From: Neomelitea salexigens DSM 19753
GTDB lineage: Bacteria; Pseudomonadota; Gammaproteobacteria; Pseudomonadales; Spongiibacteraceae
Direction of reading: 5' to 3'
Assembly: GCF_000422345.1 (NCBI RefSeq)
Contig: NZ_AULP01000008.1
Coordinates: 62,001 to 126,000, forward strand
DNA: 64,000 nt
Position numbers and translations under genes: made by a program. Positions 8,552 to 19,592 of the stretch are shown piece by piece. Below the pieces are notes generated by a model that saw nothing but the letters and a program-made list of their open reading frames with translations, was not told where the DNA came from and did not search any database. The number at the start of each line of letters is the position of its first letter. The stretch's first letter is position 1.

Positions 8552-9147
8552 TACGCAGCCCCCTGATCGACACCGATGACGAGTACATTGTCACCTTCGT
8601 ATGAATATGGCGGAATATCCAAGTTACGCGACGCAGGTGAGCCCGCGTAAACGCGACCAGACAGATCGAAGCGTGAACCGTGGCAAGGACAGAAGAAGCC
8701 GCCTACCCAGGCATCGCCACCCAAGTCGGGAACACCCACTTCTGGACGGTGCTTAGGCGCACAACCCAAATGGGTGCACAATCCGATCAAAACGAGATAC
8801 TCAGACCGAATGGAGCGAGCAACACCTTCAATGTACTCAGGCTGCTGCGCGCCTTCAGATGCGGGGTCTTTCAAATGCGTTTCGATAGTAGAAAGCTCTT
8901 CGACCTGCTTTTCTGTGCGGCGCAGTACATACACTGGCTTACCACGCCACTCTACTACGACCATTTGGCCCGGTTCTAATTTACTGATATCAGCCTTTAC
9001 CGGTGCACCTGCCGCTTTAGCTTTGGCACTGGGATTCCAAGAGCCCACGAATGGCGTTGCCACCCCAACTACGCCTGCGGCACCGACCACCGAGGTAGCT
9101 GCGGTCAGAAAGCGCCGACGCCCCGTGTTTACGCCGTCATTACTCAT
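8551..9147 (-). CDS. petA: Rieske iron-sulfur subunit of the bc1 complex
   Basis: The Rieske protein passes electrons from ubiquinol to cytochrome c1. The 198 residues start with a Tat-type membrane signal (twin Arg at 10-12, RRRFLTAATS, then a hydrophobic helix). The 2Fe-2S site has C124-T-H126-LGC129 and C153-P-C155-H156-GS; C129 and C155 would form the disulfide. It is the first gene of the bc1 operon and is coupled to the cytochrome b/c1 gene by a one-base overlap. Confidence 0.97.
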   Translation of the reverse strand: MSNDGVNTGRRRFLTAATSVVGAAGVVGVATPFVGSWNPSAKAKAAGAPVKADISKLEPGQMVVVEWRGKPVYVLRRTEKQVEELSTIETHLKDPASEGAQQPEYIEGVARSIRSEYLVLIGLCTHLGCAPKHRPEVGVPDLGGDAWVGGFFCPCHGSRFDLSGRVYAGSPASRNLDIPPYSYEGDNVLVIGVDQGAA

Positions 9148-9297
9148 GACGTTTCCCCCATAACATACGAATAATCAGACTAAACCGCCCCAAAAAGGGA
9201 GCGACAGCTAATTTCAAGTGGGCCAAATACTAATGAACTTGGCCCGGACTGACAATCAATTCCCTGCTCGCCAGCATTATCCCGCCTCTCAAACGGG

Positions 9298-9333
9298 CAA
9301 AAAAAAACGCCCACAGTTTTTCTGTTGGGCGTT
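9298..9333 (-). terminator. Intrinsic terminator of rplM-rpsI
   Basis: On the minus strand AACGCCCA (9333-9326) pairs with TGGGCGTT (9313-9306), extended by CAG/CTG with one bulge, and is followed by a run of eight T. It separates the ribosomal operon from petA. Confidence 0.88.
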
Positions 9334-9378
9334 TTCCGATAGCCGCCAAAGCGCCTTCCGGCCATTCGGCCGCAGTGG

Positions 9379-9771
9379 TTAACGCTTGGAGAACTGTGGC
9401 TTTCTACGCGCTTTACGCAGACCAACCTTCTTACGCTCAACTTCGCGAGCATCACGAGTCACGTAGCCGGCTTTACGCAGGTCACCACGCAAGGCTTCGT
9501 CATACTGCATCAGCGCACGTGTAATACCGTGACGAATCGCACCGGCCTGACCAAAGCTGCCGCCACCGCTGACGTTTACTTTGATATCAAACTTCTCAAC
9601 CATATCGACCAGCTCCAGAGGCTGACGAACGATCATACGAGCAACTTCACGACCAAAGTATTGATCCAGCTCACGATCATTGACCGAAATTTTACCGCTT
9701 CCCGCCTTCAGAAAGACGCGAGCTGAAGAAGTTTTACGGCGACCAGTGCCGTAATATTGAGTGGCTGACAT
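9379..9771 (-). CDS. rpsI: 30S ribosomal protein S9
   Basis: S9 reaches into the decoding centre of the small subunit with its C-terminal tail. The 130 residues show [16 protein letters not shown] near the start, the [15 protein letters not shown] core and the basic tail ending QFSKR, whose last Arg contacts P-site tRNA. It is 12 nt downstream of rplM, in the usual L13-S9 operon. Confidence 0.98.
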   Translation of the reverse strand: MSATQYYGTGRRKTSSARVFLKAGSGKISVNDRELDQYFGREVARMIVRQPLELVDMVEKFDIKVNVSGGGSFGQAGAIRHGITRALMQYDEALRGDLRKAGYVTRDAREVERKKVGLRKARRKPQFSKR

Positions 9772-9783
9772 AGTACGCTTCCG

Positions 9784-10212
9784 TTAAATATTCAGTTCGA
9801 TGGGCTGTTGGGCAGTGTGAGGATGCTCAGCGCCAGCATAAACTTTCAGTTTTTTGAACATAGCTCGACCCAGGGGGTTTTTAGGCAGCATGCCTTTAAC
9901 CGCACCCTGAATAACTCGCTCGGGGGCTTTATCGATCAGCTTTTCGAAGCTGATTGACTTCAAACCACCGGGGTAGCCAGTGTGATGATGGTAAATCTTG
10001 TCTGTCGTTTTCTTGCCAGTTACGCGAATTTTCTCCGCGTTGACAACAACAATGTAGTCGCCGGTATCGACATGAGGCGTGTACTCAGGCTTATGCTTAC
10101 CGCGCAAGCGATGCGCAATCTCACTGGCCAGACGACCCAATGTTTTGTCGGCGGCGTCAACCACGAACCAGTCGCGAGTGACATCGTTGGGTTTTGCACT
10201 AAAGGTTTTCAT
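9784..10212 (-). CDS. rplM: 50S ribosomal protein L13
   Basis: L13 is an early-assembling large-subunit protein and in E. coli represses its own operon. The 142 residues include [19 protein letters not shown], the [10 protein letters not shown] motif and [12 protein letters not shown] near the C-terminus, with standard length. It is the first gene of the operon, with a strong promoter just upstream. Confidence 0.98.
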   Translation of the reverse strand: MKTFSAKPNDVTRDWFVVDAADKTLGRLASEIAHRLRGKHKPEYTPHVDTGDYIVVVNAEKIRVTGKKTTDKIYHHHTGYPGGLKSISFEKLIDKAPERVIQGAVKGMLPKNPLGRAMFKKLKVYAGAEHPHTAQQPIELNI

Positions 10213-10252
10213 GAATCTCGCCTATGGGGACCGTACCGAACAAAGAGCGCGA

Positions 10253-10281
10253 ATACTACATAAGCGCCAAATGATTTTCAA
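10253..10281 (-). promoter_or_regulatory. rplM promoter
   Basis: TTGAAA (10276-10281) and TAGTAT (10253-10258) on the minus strand lie 17 nt apart, about 40 nt ahead of the rplM start. Confidence 0.65.
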
Positions 10282-10321
10282 GCTAAAAACACAGCTTTCT
10301 TAAACAAAACCAAGAGAGTAA

Positions 10322-10339
10322 ACCGCCGCTATGGGCGGT
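10322..10339 (-). terminator. Possible terminator at the zapE stop codon
   Basis: ACCGCC (10339-10334) and GGCGGT (10327-10322) form a 6-bp stem whose loop holds the zapE stop codon. It is followed by TTTACTCTCTT. The stem is short and the T-run broken. Confidence 0.4.
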
Positions 10340-11435
10340 GCTCTCGCGCCAGATATTCCTTGGACTGCATTTCGAGCAAACGGCTCTGGGTACGCTCAAA
10401 TTCAAAATCTAATCGTCCGCCAGCATACAGTGACGCCAACGGTGCGGCTGCAGACAATACCAGTTTTACATTGCGGTCGTAAAACTCATCGACCAAATTT
10501 ATAAAACGTCGCGCCTGATCATCTCTTCCCGCGCCCAGTATTGGCACATTGCCAATCACCACTGCGTGGAAGATTCTCGCCAGTTCGATATAGTCGTACT
10601 GACTTCTGGGGCCATCACACAGCTCATCGAATTCAAACCACGCAACATCGTCAGCGACGTGTTTGGCTACAATATTTCGCCCCTCAATATCCAGCGCAAC
10701 ATTAGCCTCGGGCGCCTCCGGTGCCAAACTGGTGAAGCTGCGCTGCAAGCTGGCCTCCGCCTGGTCGTCCAGGGGGCTGTGGTACAACTCCGCCTGCTCG
10801 AGGGCCCGCAGACGGTAGTCCACCCCACCATCGACATTCACCACCTCAACATTCTCTTGAATCAAGGCGATAGCAGGCAAAAAGCGCGCCCGTTGCAAAC
10901 CATCTTTATACAATTGGTCGGGAACAATATTCGAGGTGGCAACCAACACCACGCCGCGCTCAAACAAGCGTTCGAACAAGCCTGCAAGAATCATGGCATC
11001 AGTGATATCGGAGACAAAAAACTCATCAAAGCAGATGACCCTCGCCTCATCCGCTATGCGATCTGCCACCATGACCAGGGGATTTTTCTCCCCGGCCAGA
11101 TCCTTTAGCTCGCGATGAACACGCTGCATAAATCGATGAAAGTGCGCGCGCAGCTTATCGTCAAACGGCAGAGTGTCGTAAAACGTATCCATTAAATACG
11201 TTTTGCCGCGCCCCACTCCACCCCAGAAATAGAGTCCCTTAATAGATGCGACCGGCGGCGCCTTACGAAACTTGGCAAAGACTCCCGCCAAACCGCGCCC
11301 CCGACTTCTCGGTGGTGCAGCAATCAGCTCCTCGTACAAACGCTGCAAACACGCAACAGCATGCGCTTGAGCCTGGTCATGGGAAAACCCGCCCGACTCA
11401 ATATCTCTCTGGTAGCGCTGTAGAGGTGAAGACAT
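10329..11435 (-). CDS. zapE: ZapE, AFG1-family cell-division ATPase
   Basis: ZapE is an ATPase that associates with FtsZ and affects Z-ring stability under stress. The 368 residues have Walker A GGVGRGKT (near 70), the HFHRFMQRVHREL segment, Walker B VICFDEFFV and sensor VATSN, all in family order. The ATG at 11435 is chosen because AGGGAGA lies just before it; a longer frame to 11492 adds residues without family likeness. It lies upstream of rplM-rpsI on the same strand and is divergent from zapG. Confidence 0.94.
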   Translation of the reverse strand: MSSPLQRYQRDIESGGFSHDQAQAHAVACLQRLYEELIAAPPRSRGRGLAGVFAKFRKAPPVASIKGLYFWGGVGRGKTYLMDTFYDTLPFDDKLRAHFHRFMQRVHRELKDLAGEKNPLVMVADRIADEARVICFDEFFVSDITDAMILAGLFERLFERGVVLVATSNIVPDQLYKDGLQRARFLPAIALIQENVEVVNVDGGVDYRLRALEQAELYHSPLDDQAEASLQRSFTSLAPEAPEANVALDIEGRNIVAKHVADDVAWFEFDELCDGPRSQYDYIELARIFHAVVIGNVPILGAGRDDQARRFINLVDEFYDRNVKLVLSAAAPLASLYAGGRLDFEFERTQSRLLEMQSKEYLAREHRP

Positions 11436-11581
11436 ACTGCTCTCCCTAGTTTTGACGGCGGCAACTTTACCCAGCGCAATGCCAATTGGCAATTTTTCCC
11501 CTCAGCTGGCTGCCCCAATCACCCGAGCCAGTTATACTGTCGCGAAACACGACAACATGTCGTGAGTAAGGAGGAAACACT

Positions 11582-12058
11582 GTGTACGAATTGAGCACCC
11601 TGATCGCCGTAGCCATTATCTGCCTGCTGATAGGCAGTGCCGCAGGCTACTTTATGCTCAGCCGCATCAGGCCAGAACAGCAGAGTCGCGCTGCCTTGGA
11701 AAAGCAGTTTAACGACATGCAAAAGCAGCAACAGGACTACCAGCAAGAAGTCAGCGGCCACTTCGACCGCACTGCAGAGCTACTCAACGACCTTGCAGAA
11801 AGCTACCGCAACGTTCACAACCACATCGCTAGTGGCGCACGCGACCTGCACAGCACAGGCATCAGTCCCCTGCAAACCCTTCCCGAGGGCCGCCCCGTCC
11901 TCGAGGGCAACCCCGCTGCCGGCAAACCTTCTCAGCAGCCACTGGACTATGCACCGCGACAACCGGGCAGCAAGGGCGCCCTCCACGAAGAGTTCGGCCT
12001 GGACAAGGAATCAGAACCCGAACAGGAGCCTAAACCGCCGGTAGCGCCCCACGCCTAA
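11582..12058 (+). CDS. zapG: ZapG (YhcB), DUF1043 inner-membrane division protein
   Basis: YhcB/ZapG is a single-pass inner-membrane protein with a cytoplasmic coiled coil that links division and envelope growth. The 158 residues have one membrane segment (about 6-27), then the RPEQQSRAALEKQFNDMQKQ coiled coil to about residue 75, then a disordered Pro/Glu-rich tail. The start is GTG 11582, with a near-perfect AAGGAGG 5-6 nt upstream. It lies near zapE and degS, its usual neighbourhood. Confidence 0.9.
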   Translation: MYELSTLIAVAIICLLIGSAAGYFMLSRIRPEQQSRAALEKQFNDMQKQQQDYQQEVSGHFDRTAELLNDLAESYRNVHNHIASGARDLHSTGISPLQTLPEGRPVLEGNPAAGKPSQQPLDYAPRQPGSKGALHEEFGLDKESEPEQEPKPPVAPHA

Positions 12059-12064
12059 CCCCGC

Positions 12065-12838
12065 TCACGCTGGGTTATCAACATCGATAAACTGATGCTC
12101 GATCCCCAGCGCCTCCGCTAGCGTGGCACCGAGCGCGCGCACGCCGTAGCGCTCGGTGGCATGGTGGCCCGCAGCAATGTAGTGCAGCCCCTGCTCCCTT
12201 GCGCTGTGAATGGTCGGCTCCGATACTTCGCCACTCAGGTAGGCATCTACCCCCAACTCGGCCGCACGATCAATATACGATTGCGCCGCTCCCGTACACC
12301 AAGCAATCCGGCAAATAGGGTGCTCCCCCACCGCCTCTAACAAAGGCTCTCTGCCGAGAACGCTGGCCACTTTGGCAGCAAAGGCGCGCGCTGCCATCGG
12401 CTCACTCAAACGCCCCACATTGCCGACCGGCCTAGCCGAGCCGTCCAACCCCGACTCCACCACAATACCCAGCTCTTTTGCCAACTGAGCGTTATTACCC
12501 AGCACCGGGTGGGCATCCAAAGGCAGATGGTAGGCAACAAGACTAACGCCACTTTCTAACAATCGCTGGAGGCGCCGGCGCTTCATGCCTTTTACGCATG
12601 GGTCCTCACCGCGCCAAAAAAAACCGTGGTGAACCAGCAGGACATCAGCGCCTGCGTCCACAGCAGCATCAATCATCGCCTGACTGGCCGTCACCCCGCT
12701 GACGATACGCCGCACCTCTGCCCGCCCTTCTACTTGCAGGCCGTTTGGGCAGTAATCCGTAAACGCCTCAGGCTCCATAATGGCGTTCGCTTCCGCCACC
12801 AACTCTTGCAAACTCGTCTCCTGCACACTCGTCGCCAC
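12065..12838 (-). CDS. Nif3-like dinuclear metal-centre protein (YbgI family)
   Basis: YbgI/NIF3 proteins form hexameric toroids with a two-metal site. A role as type 2 GTP cyclohydrolase I has been suggested but the physiological substrate is unclear. The 257 residues keep the metal ligands in VLLVHHGFFW (adjacent His), YHLPLDAH and the C-terminal YIAAGHHATERYG. CPNGLQVEG near the start is also typical. It is convergent with zapG (6 nt between stops) and divergent from degS. Confidence 0.9.
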   Translation of the reverse strand: MATSVQETSLQELVAEANAIMEPEAFTDYCPNGLQVEGRAEVRRIVSGVTASQAMIDAAVDAGADVLLVHHGFFWRGEDPCVKGMKRRRLQRLLESGVSLVAYHLPLDAHPVLGNNAQLAKELGIVVESGLDGSARPVGNVGRLSEPMAARAFAAKVASVLGREPLLEAVGEHPICRIAWCTGAAQSYIDRAAELGVDAYLSGEVSEPTIHSAREQGLHYIAAGHHATERYGVRALGATLAEALGIEHQFIDVDNPA

Positions 12839-12960
12839 ATTTCCCCCTTGTTAATTCGGAATCGTTCACATTCGTGATAGGCTATCACGCCCCGCCGGAC
12901 GCCAGAACCACAGCCCTGCTCCCGGCTAACGATTATGCTGGTGAAAATTGAGGCGCTGCG

Positions 12961-14016
12961 GTGAAACTGCACTTTCTGAAAACGCTTTTCTGGCCGAGTA
13001 TCTGCGGACTGTTGCTCGGGCTATTCATCCTTTCTTATCAGCCAGGTGGCGCAGCACCGGGCGATTATTCAGCAGCCGTGGAGAAGGCGGCACCCGCGGT
13101 CGTTAACATCTACACCACCAAAGTGGTACAGCAGCGCCACCCTCTCGCCAACGACCCCTTGTTCAAGCACTTCTTCAACCGCAGCGGCAGGGCACGGCAA
13201 CACTTGGAGCGCAGCCTTGGCTCGGCGGTTATCGTCGACAAGCGCGGCTATCTGCTTACTAACTTTCACGTTATTAAAGATGCCGACGAAATTTTGGTGA
13301 TGCTGCAAGACGGCCGCCAAGCGCTAGCCAGCGTGATCGGCAGTGATTCCGACACCGATTTGGCGGTGCTCAAGATCGACCTGGAAAACCTAACCGCCAT
13401 TCAAGCCGGGCAACCAGAGCAGGCGCGGGTTGGCAATATTGTGCTGGCCATTGGCAACCCCTACGGCTTTGGCCAAACCGTAACCCAGGGGATCATCAGC
13501 GCAACAGGGCGCTATGGACTGGGATTGAGCCAGCTCGAAAACTTTATTCAAACCGACGCCGCGATCAACCCCGGTAACTCCGGCGGTGCATTGATCGACC
13601 GCGACGGCAAGCTTCTGGGCATTAACACGGCTATCTATACCCAGAGTGGCGGCTCCACAGGTATTGGCCTTGCGATACCCACCGACCTTGCACTGCGCAC
13701 CATGAACGACCTCATCCGCTACGGACGGCCGGTAAGGGGCTGGCTGGGGATTGAAGTTCAGCCTCTGGGCACGGGCACCAATGGCGTGGTTATCACAGGC
13801 CTAGCCAGAAATGGCCCCGCGGCCACCGCGGGTCTTCAACTGGGTGATATTTTAACGGAGATCAACGGCGAGAAAGTTGGCGACGGCCACGCTGGGATGA
13901 GACTCATCACCGACACCCGCCCAGGCGAGACCGTTCGACTAGGCCTGCTGCGCAGCAACAAGCCATTCTCGGTAACCACCAAAGTTACAATGCGCCCTGA
14001 GCAACAGGGCGGCTAG
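12961..14016 (+). CDS. degS: DegS/AlgW-type periplasmic serine protease
   Basis: DegS (AlgW in Pseudomonas) senses misfolded outer-membrane proteins and makes the first cut in the anti-sigma factor RseA/MucA, releasing sigma-E. The 351 residues have one N-terminal membrane anchor (about 9-27), a trypsin-like domain with triad H103, D133 and S207 (in NPGNSGGAL), and a single PDZ domain (about 255-345). One PDZ domain and no cleavable signal favour DegS over DegP. The start is GTG 12961 with GAGG upstream. Its TAG shares the palindrome CTAG with the convergent hisC stop. Confidence 0.94.
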   Translation: MKLHFLKTLFWPSICGLLLGLFILSYQPGGAAPGDYSAAVEKAAPAVVNIYTTKVVQQRHPLANDPLFKHFFNRSGRARQHLERSLGSAVIVDKRGYLLTNFHVIKDADEILVMLQDGRQALASVIGSDSDTDLAVLKIDLENLTAIQAGQPEQARVGNIVLAIGNPYGFGQTVTQGIISATGRYGLGLSQLENFIQTDAAINPGNSGGALIDRDGKLLGINTAIYTQSGGSTGIGLAIPTDLALRTMNDLIRYGRPVRGWLGIEVQPLGTGTNGVVITGLARNGPAATAGLQLGDILTEINGEKVGDGHAGMRLITDTRPGETVRLGLLRSNKPFSVTTKVTMRPEQQGG

Positions 14017-15074
14017 CGGGGAAAGCGAGCGTCGAAAGACGCCAACAACTGAGCGTGCTGCTCGGCAGTGCCCACGGTAATACGCAGATAATTATCGATA
14101 CGCGGCTGCTTGAAGTGCCGCACAATCACCCCATCCTCTCGCAGGGCCGCGGCAATATCCGCAGCTGCCAGCGTCCGGTGGCGCGTGAACAAAAAATTTG
14201 CCGCAGAGGGCAGCGACTCAAACCCCCGCTGACTGAGCTCAGCGCGCAAGCGCTCACGCTCGGCAATCACCGCATCGCAGCACTGAGTAAAGTACTCCCG
14301 ATCGTTAATCGCCGCTTCCGCCCCCGCTAATGCCAAGCGGTCCAATGGGTAGGAATTGAAGCTGTTTTTTACTCTATCCAAAGCGTCAATCAGCTCTGTT
14401 GAGCCAATCGCCAAACCCACTCGCAGGCCCGCCAAGGAACGCGACTTGGAGAAGGTTTGCGTTACCAGCAAATTGGGATACTCATTCACCAAACCAACTG
14501 CCGACTCGCCGCCAAAGTCGATATACGCCTCATCAACAACGACAACAGTTTCGTTATTCACCGCCAGCAAGCGACGAATCTCGTCCAAGGGGAGCAAGCG
14601 GCCAGTGGGGGCATTGGGGTTAGGGAAAATAATTCCGCCGTTGATGCCGGTATAGTCACTAACATCTATCGCAAAATCGTCCGTTAACGGGATGCGCTCA
14701 AAAGGAATGTTATACAGCTGGCAATACACGGGGTAAAAGCTATAGCTGATATCGGGAAAGAGCAGCGGGCGGCCGTGTTGGAAGAGACCATTAAAAATAT
14801 GAGCCAGCACCTCGTCGGAACCATTCCCCACGAACACCTGGCCGGCTTCAACGCCGTAATAACTGGCAATCGCTGCCCGCAAGCTGTCCGCATTTGGGTC
14901 TGGGTATAACCGCAAATCATCGCCCAGCGCCGCCTTCATTGCCTCAATAGCCTGAGGCGACGGCGGGAAAGGGTTCTCGTTGGTATTGAGCTTCGTCAAC
15001 TGGCTCAGCTTGGGCTGCTCGCCCGGCACGTATGGCTCAAGCTCCTTAACGCGGGGGCTCCAAAACCTACTCAT
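14013..15074 (-). CDS. hisC: Histidinol-phosphate aminotransferase
   Basis: HisC is the PLP enzyme that converts imidazole-acetol phosphate to histidinol phosphate. The 353 residues include [13 protein letters not shown], the [15 protein letters not shown] segment, the [11 protein letters not shown] motif and the PLP-Lys in [14 protein letters not shown]. The ATG at 15074 overlaps the end of hisD by 8 nt; upstream in-frame starts add residues lacking family likeness. It is the last gene of murA-hisG-hisD-hisC and convergent with degS. Confidence 0.95.
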   Translation of the reverse strand: MSRFWSPRVKELEPYVPGEQPKLSQLTKLNTNENPFPPSPQAIEAMKAALGDDLRLYPDPNADSLRAAIASYYGVEAGQVFVGNGSDEVLAHIFNGLFQHGRPLLFPDISYSFYPVYCQLYNIPFERIPLTDDFAIDVSDYTGINGGIIFPNPNAPTGRLLPLDEIRRLLAVNNETVVVVDEAYIDFGGESAVGLVNEYPNLLVTQTFSKSRSLAGLRVGLAIGSTELIDALDRVKNSFNSYPLDRLALAGAEAAINDREYFTQCCDAVIAERERLRAELSQRGFESLPSAANFLFTRHRTLAAADIAAALREDGVIVRHFKQPRIDNYLRITVGTAEQHAQLLASFDARFPR

Positions 15075-16389
15075 CGCCACCCCCATCTCGGAGACGATAC
15101 TCGGCACTTCGAGCGTGTGCCGTCAGCGACTCACCACGCGCCAACACCGACGCGGTTTCAGCGAGCACAGCTGCGCCGGCAGGAGAACAGTTAATCACCG
15201 AGGAGCGTTTTTGGAAGTCATATACGCCAAGCGGGGATGAGAAACGCGCAGTGCCAGACGTCGGCAGCACGTGATTAGGCCCTGCGCAGTAATCCCCCAA
15301 GGCTTCCGGGGTGTGCCTACCCAGAAAGATCGCCCCCGCATGACGGATCTGCGGCAAATATTGCTCGGGCTCGTCAACGGACAACTCCAAGTGCTCCGGC
15401 GCAATACGATTTACCAGCTCGATAGCTTCCGACATATCGGCCACAGCGATCAGCGCGCCACGGTCACTCAGCGAACGCCGGATGATATCCTCGCGCTCCA
15501 TTGTCGGTAAAAGTCGGTCAATACTTGCCGCCACTTGATCAAGGTATTCCGCGCTGGGCGATATCAATAATGATTGCGCATCTTCGTCGTGTTCGGCCTG
15601 TGAGAACAAATCCATTGCGATCCAGTCGGGGTCGGTTTTGCCATCACAGACAACCAGTATCTCCGAGGGGCCAGCGATCATATCCAAACCCACGCTGCCG
15701 AACACTTGCCGCTTTGCCGTGGCGACATAGATATTGCCAGGCCCGACAATCTTATCCACCCTAGGAATGGTTTCGGTACCATAGGCAAGCGCCGCAATCG
15801 CCTGCGCACCACCTATCGCAAACAGTCGATCGACACCGGCAATCGCTGCAGCAGCCAAGACCATGTCGTTCGCTTGACCACCCGGCGTGGGTGACACTGC
15901 AACCAGCTCAGCCACCCCAGCCACTTTTGCTGGAATCGCATTCATTAACACTGACGACGGGTAGGTTGCCTTGCCACCGGGCACATACAACCCCACGCGA
16001 TCCATGGGACGCACTTGTTGACCAAGCACCGTTCCATCGGCCTCTTGATATTGCCACGACTCCTGGCGCTGGTGCTCATGGTACAACCGAATTCGCTCTG
16101 CCGCCCGCTCTAGAGCCTGCCGCTGCTTCGCGTCAATACGCTGCAATGCGGCGTGCAACTGCTGCTGGCTGAACTCCAGCTCGGCGACTGATTCCGCCTC
16201 TACGCTATCGAAACGACGCGTGTAGTCCAACAGCGCGGAATCGCCATGTTCTCGTATCTCGCCCAGCACACTGGCAACCGTACTCACGACACCCGCATCC
16301 GACACAGAATCCCAGGCGAGCAAAGCATCGAGCCGGGCATCAAAGTCCGGCGCGCTGCGGCTCATTCTGTTGATCACTGCCTTGCTCAT
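15067..16389 (-). CDS. hisD: Histidinol dehydrogenase
   Basis: HisD is the zinc- and NAD-dependent enzyme for the last two steps of histidine synthesis. The 440 residues include [33 protein letters not shown], the [11 protein letters not shown] strand and the catalytic/metal segment RIAPEHLEL followed by [16 protein letters not shown]. It starts 2 nt after hisG ends, and hisC starts inside its end. Confidence 0.97.
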   Translation of the reverse strand: MSKAVINRMSRSAPDFDARLDALLAWDSVSDAGVVSTVASVLGEIREHGDSALLDYTRRFDSVEAESVAELEFSQQQLHAALQRIDAKQRQALERAAERIRLYHEHQRQESWQYQEADGTVLGQQVRPMDRVGLYVPGGKATYPSSVLMNAIPAKVAGVAELVAVSPTPGGQANDMVLAAAAIAGVDRLFAIGGAQAIAALAYGTETIPRVDKIVGPGNIYVATAKRQVFGSVGLDMIAGPSEILVVCDGKTDPDWIAMDLFSQAEHDEDAQSLLISPSAEYLDQVAASIDRLLPTMEREDIIRRSLSDRGALIAVADMSEAIELVNRIAPEHLELSVDEPEQYLPQIRHAGAIFLGRHTPEALGDYCAGPNHVLPTSGTARFSSPLGVYDFQKRSSVINCSPAGAAVLAETASVLARGESLTAHARSAEYRLRDGGGDE

Positions 16390-16391
16390 TT

Positions 16392-17039
16392 TCAGGCCTC
16401 CGCGGCTCGTGCGCTAACTGCCTTTTCCAAGTCGTTGATAATGCCCTGAATGACCGCGTGCTTGCGCTTCATTGCCGCCCGGTTCACCACTAACCGCGAA
16501 CTTACTGGGGAGATCAGTTCCAAGGGCTCCATACCGTTCGCTCGCAAGGTATTACCGGTATCAACGATATCGACGATTAGATCGGCAAGATCCATCAGCG
16601 GCGCCAGCTCCATGGCACCGTAAAGCTTGATCAATTCCACTTGAATACCGCGCTCGGCAAAGTGGCGGCGAGCAACGTTTACAAACTTTGTCGCAACACG
16701 CACGCGCCCTTGAGGCAGAGGCTCACCCACCCGCCCAGCGGTCATTAGCTTGCACCGCGCGATGTTCAGGTCCAGAGGCTCGTACATGTCCTCAGCACCC
16801 AACTCCAGCAGCATATCTTTACCGGCGATGCCGATATCAGCCGATCCCAGCTTAACGTATGTCGGTACGTCCGTACCTCGAATCACGATCAATTGAATAT
16901 GGGGATGATTTGTCGCGAAGATCAACTTTCTGCTACTGGAAATATCCTCCAGCGGTTCAATACCCGCCTCCGCCAAAAGAGGCAGCGTCTCTTTGAGAAT
17001 ACGCCCCTTCGTTAGCGCTATGGTAATTGGCTGATCCAC
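16392..17039 (-). CDS. hisG: ATP phosphoribosyltransferase, short form
   Basis: HisG condenses ATP and PRPP in the committing step of histidine synthesis. At 215 residues this is the short form, which lacks the C-terminal regulatory domain and needs the HisRS-like partner HisZ. Visible motifs are [26 protein letters not shown] and the PRPP loop [15 protein letters not shown]. The GTG at 17039 is preferred, with GGGAG 9 nt upstream; a TTG at 17054 adds five residues. No hisZ is in the window. Confidence 0.95.
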   Translation of the reverse strand: MDQPITIALTKGRILKETLPLLAEAGIEPLEDISSSRKLIFATNHPHIQLIVIRGTDVPTYVKLGSADIGIAGKDMLLELGAEDMYEPLDLNIARCKLMTAGRVGEPLPQGRVRVATKFVNVARRHFAERGIQVELIKLYGAMELAPLMDLADLIVDIVDTGNTLRANGMEPLELISPVSSRLVVNRAAMKRKHAVIQGIINDLEKAVSARAAEA

Positions 17040-17102
17040 GCTTACAACTCCCAAATTAGGCTATACCAGCAACACCTGCGGCAATGGCCAAACTAATATT
17101 TT

Positions 17103-18392
<1,290 letters not shown>

Positions 18393-18403
18393 CTATTTGC
18401 CCA

Positions 18404-18631
18404 TCAGGCTTCGGCAGGGGTCAGCGCCTTAATATTAATAGCGTGGAGAGAACCGTCTTTAATCCAGTCGTTTACGGCGGCATATACCAGCTGCTGGCGC
18501 TTCACCGGGCGAAGACCGGCAAAGGCATCGCTGATCACTTGCACATCGTAATGATTACCTTCCCCACTCACTTCAAAAACACCATCTGCGAAGTGTTCGC
18601 GGAGTCGCGCCAGGATCTGTTCTGCTTGCAT
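18404..18631 (-). CDS. ibaG: IbaG, BolA-family protein
   Basis: IbaG (YrbA) is a small BolA-fold protein that binds iron-sulfur clusters together with monothiol glutaredoxins. The 75 residues show the BolA pattern ending in VYAAVNDWIKDGSLHAINI, where the late His is a conserved ligand candidate, and NHYDVQVISDAFAGL in the middle. The ATG at 18631 gives normal length. It lies upstream of murA as in E. coli, but mlaB, which usually separates it from mlaC, is absent. Confidence 0.93.
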   Translation of the reverse strand: MQAEQILARLREHFADGVFEVSGEGNHYDVQVISDAFAGLRPVKRQQLVYAAVNDWIKDGSLHAINIKALTPAEA

Positions 18632-18716
18632 GCCTAAGGTATTCCGTAAATACAAAAATTAGGCGGCGAATTGTACGCAATTGCGGCGGTCTTGGCGAGA
18701 AGACCACCGCAGGTCT

Positions 18717-19391
18717 TCACTTGGCGGCTTGCTCCATCACCTCTCTCGGAGCAACCGTCCAATTGTCGATCACTTTATCAATAGCGCCATCATAGGTCGC
18801 CACCGCGGTAGTAAACTGATTTTGGTAGATCAGCCCCAAATTCAGCCCCTCTATGATCACGTTGCGTAGCTTCCAGTCGCCATCGCGCCCACGGCGCAGG
18901 GTGTAAACTACTTCATAGGGCTCAGCACGCTCACCGTAGATGTGCTGACGCACGCCGACGCTACCCGATAAATCCGCATCGGCTGGCAGCGGAAGCACTT
19001 CTATCTTGTTGCCATTGAAGCCAAGCAGGCCCTTTGCGTAGGTATTGATCAAGCCGTCTTTGAAGTTCTTGGTAAAGCGAATCACATTGTCACGAAACTG
19101 CTCCCGCTCCTCTTTGGTGCGCAAGCTCTGGTAATACGCACGACTACCGTACTTACCCATTACCCCGCGAGCAAAGCTCTGAAAATCCACAACCTCATCC
19201 ATAATTCGACGCACTTCGTCGTTAAAACGTTGCGGGTCTTCAGCAACGTACTCGCGCGCCTCTTCAATCACTTTCATCAATTCCTGCGTGGTACCCGCCA
19301 CCACCTCATGAGGCCCGCGCTGAGCGTCAGCCGCCGACACGGCGCCCGCAAACACCACCAAACCCAGCGCCAAAAGCATTTGTTTGAACAT
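18717..19391 (-). CDS. mlaC: MlaC, periplasmic phospholipid-binding protein (orphan)
   Basis: MlaC ferries phospholipids between the outer-membrane MlaA complex and the inner-membrane MlaFEDB transporter. The 224 residues have a Sec signal peptide ending VSAAD and the Tol-Tol/Ttg2D family core: FNDEVRRIMDEVVDFQSFAR, GKYGSRAYYQSLRTKEEREQF and DGDWKLRNVIIEGLNLGL. In most gammaproteobacteria mlaF, mlaE and mlaD precede mlaC and mlaB follows it. Here none of the four is present: upstream is a 201-bp gap to divergent kdsD, and downstream only 85 bp to ibaG. Confidence 0.93.
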   Translation of the reverse strand: MFKQMLLALGLVVFAGAVSAADAQRGPHEVVAGTTQELMKVIEEAREYVAEDPQRFNDEVRRIMDEVVDFQSFARGVMGKYGSRAYYQSLRTKEEREQFRDNVIRFTKNFKDGLINTYAKGLLGFNGNKIEVLPLPADADLSGSVGVRQHIYGERAEPYEVVYTLRRGRDGDWKLRNVIIEGLNLGLIYQNQFTTAVATYDGAIDKVIDNWTVAPREVMEQAAK

Positions 19392-19592
19392 TTTTTATCT
19401 CCGATAGTTAAGCCACGACCCGCATTACCGCGAATAGCCTGCCCTACACCCTTGCTAGGACAGCAGTTTACGGAATTGGCTCCCCGCACGACGACGAGGT
19501 AAACCTGTTAATTTTTCACATTGGAAATTATCATAGCGAAAATTAGCCGCCGCTTAACGGCATTATTGCAATAATGAGGTTTCCTCCCAACG

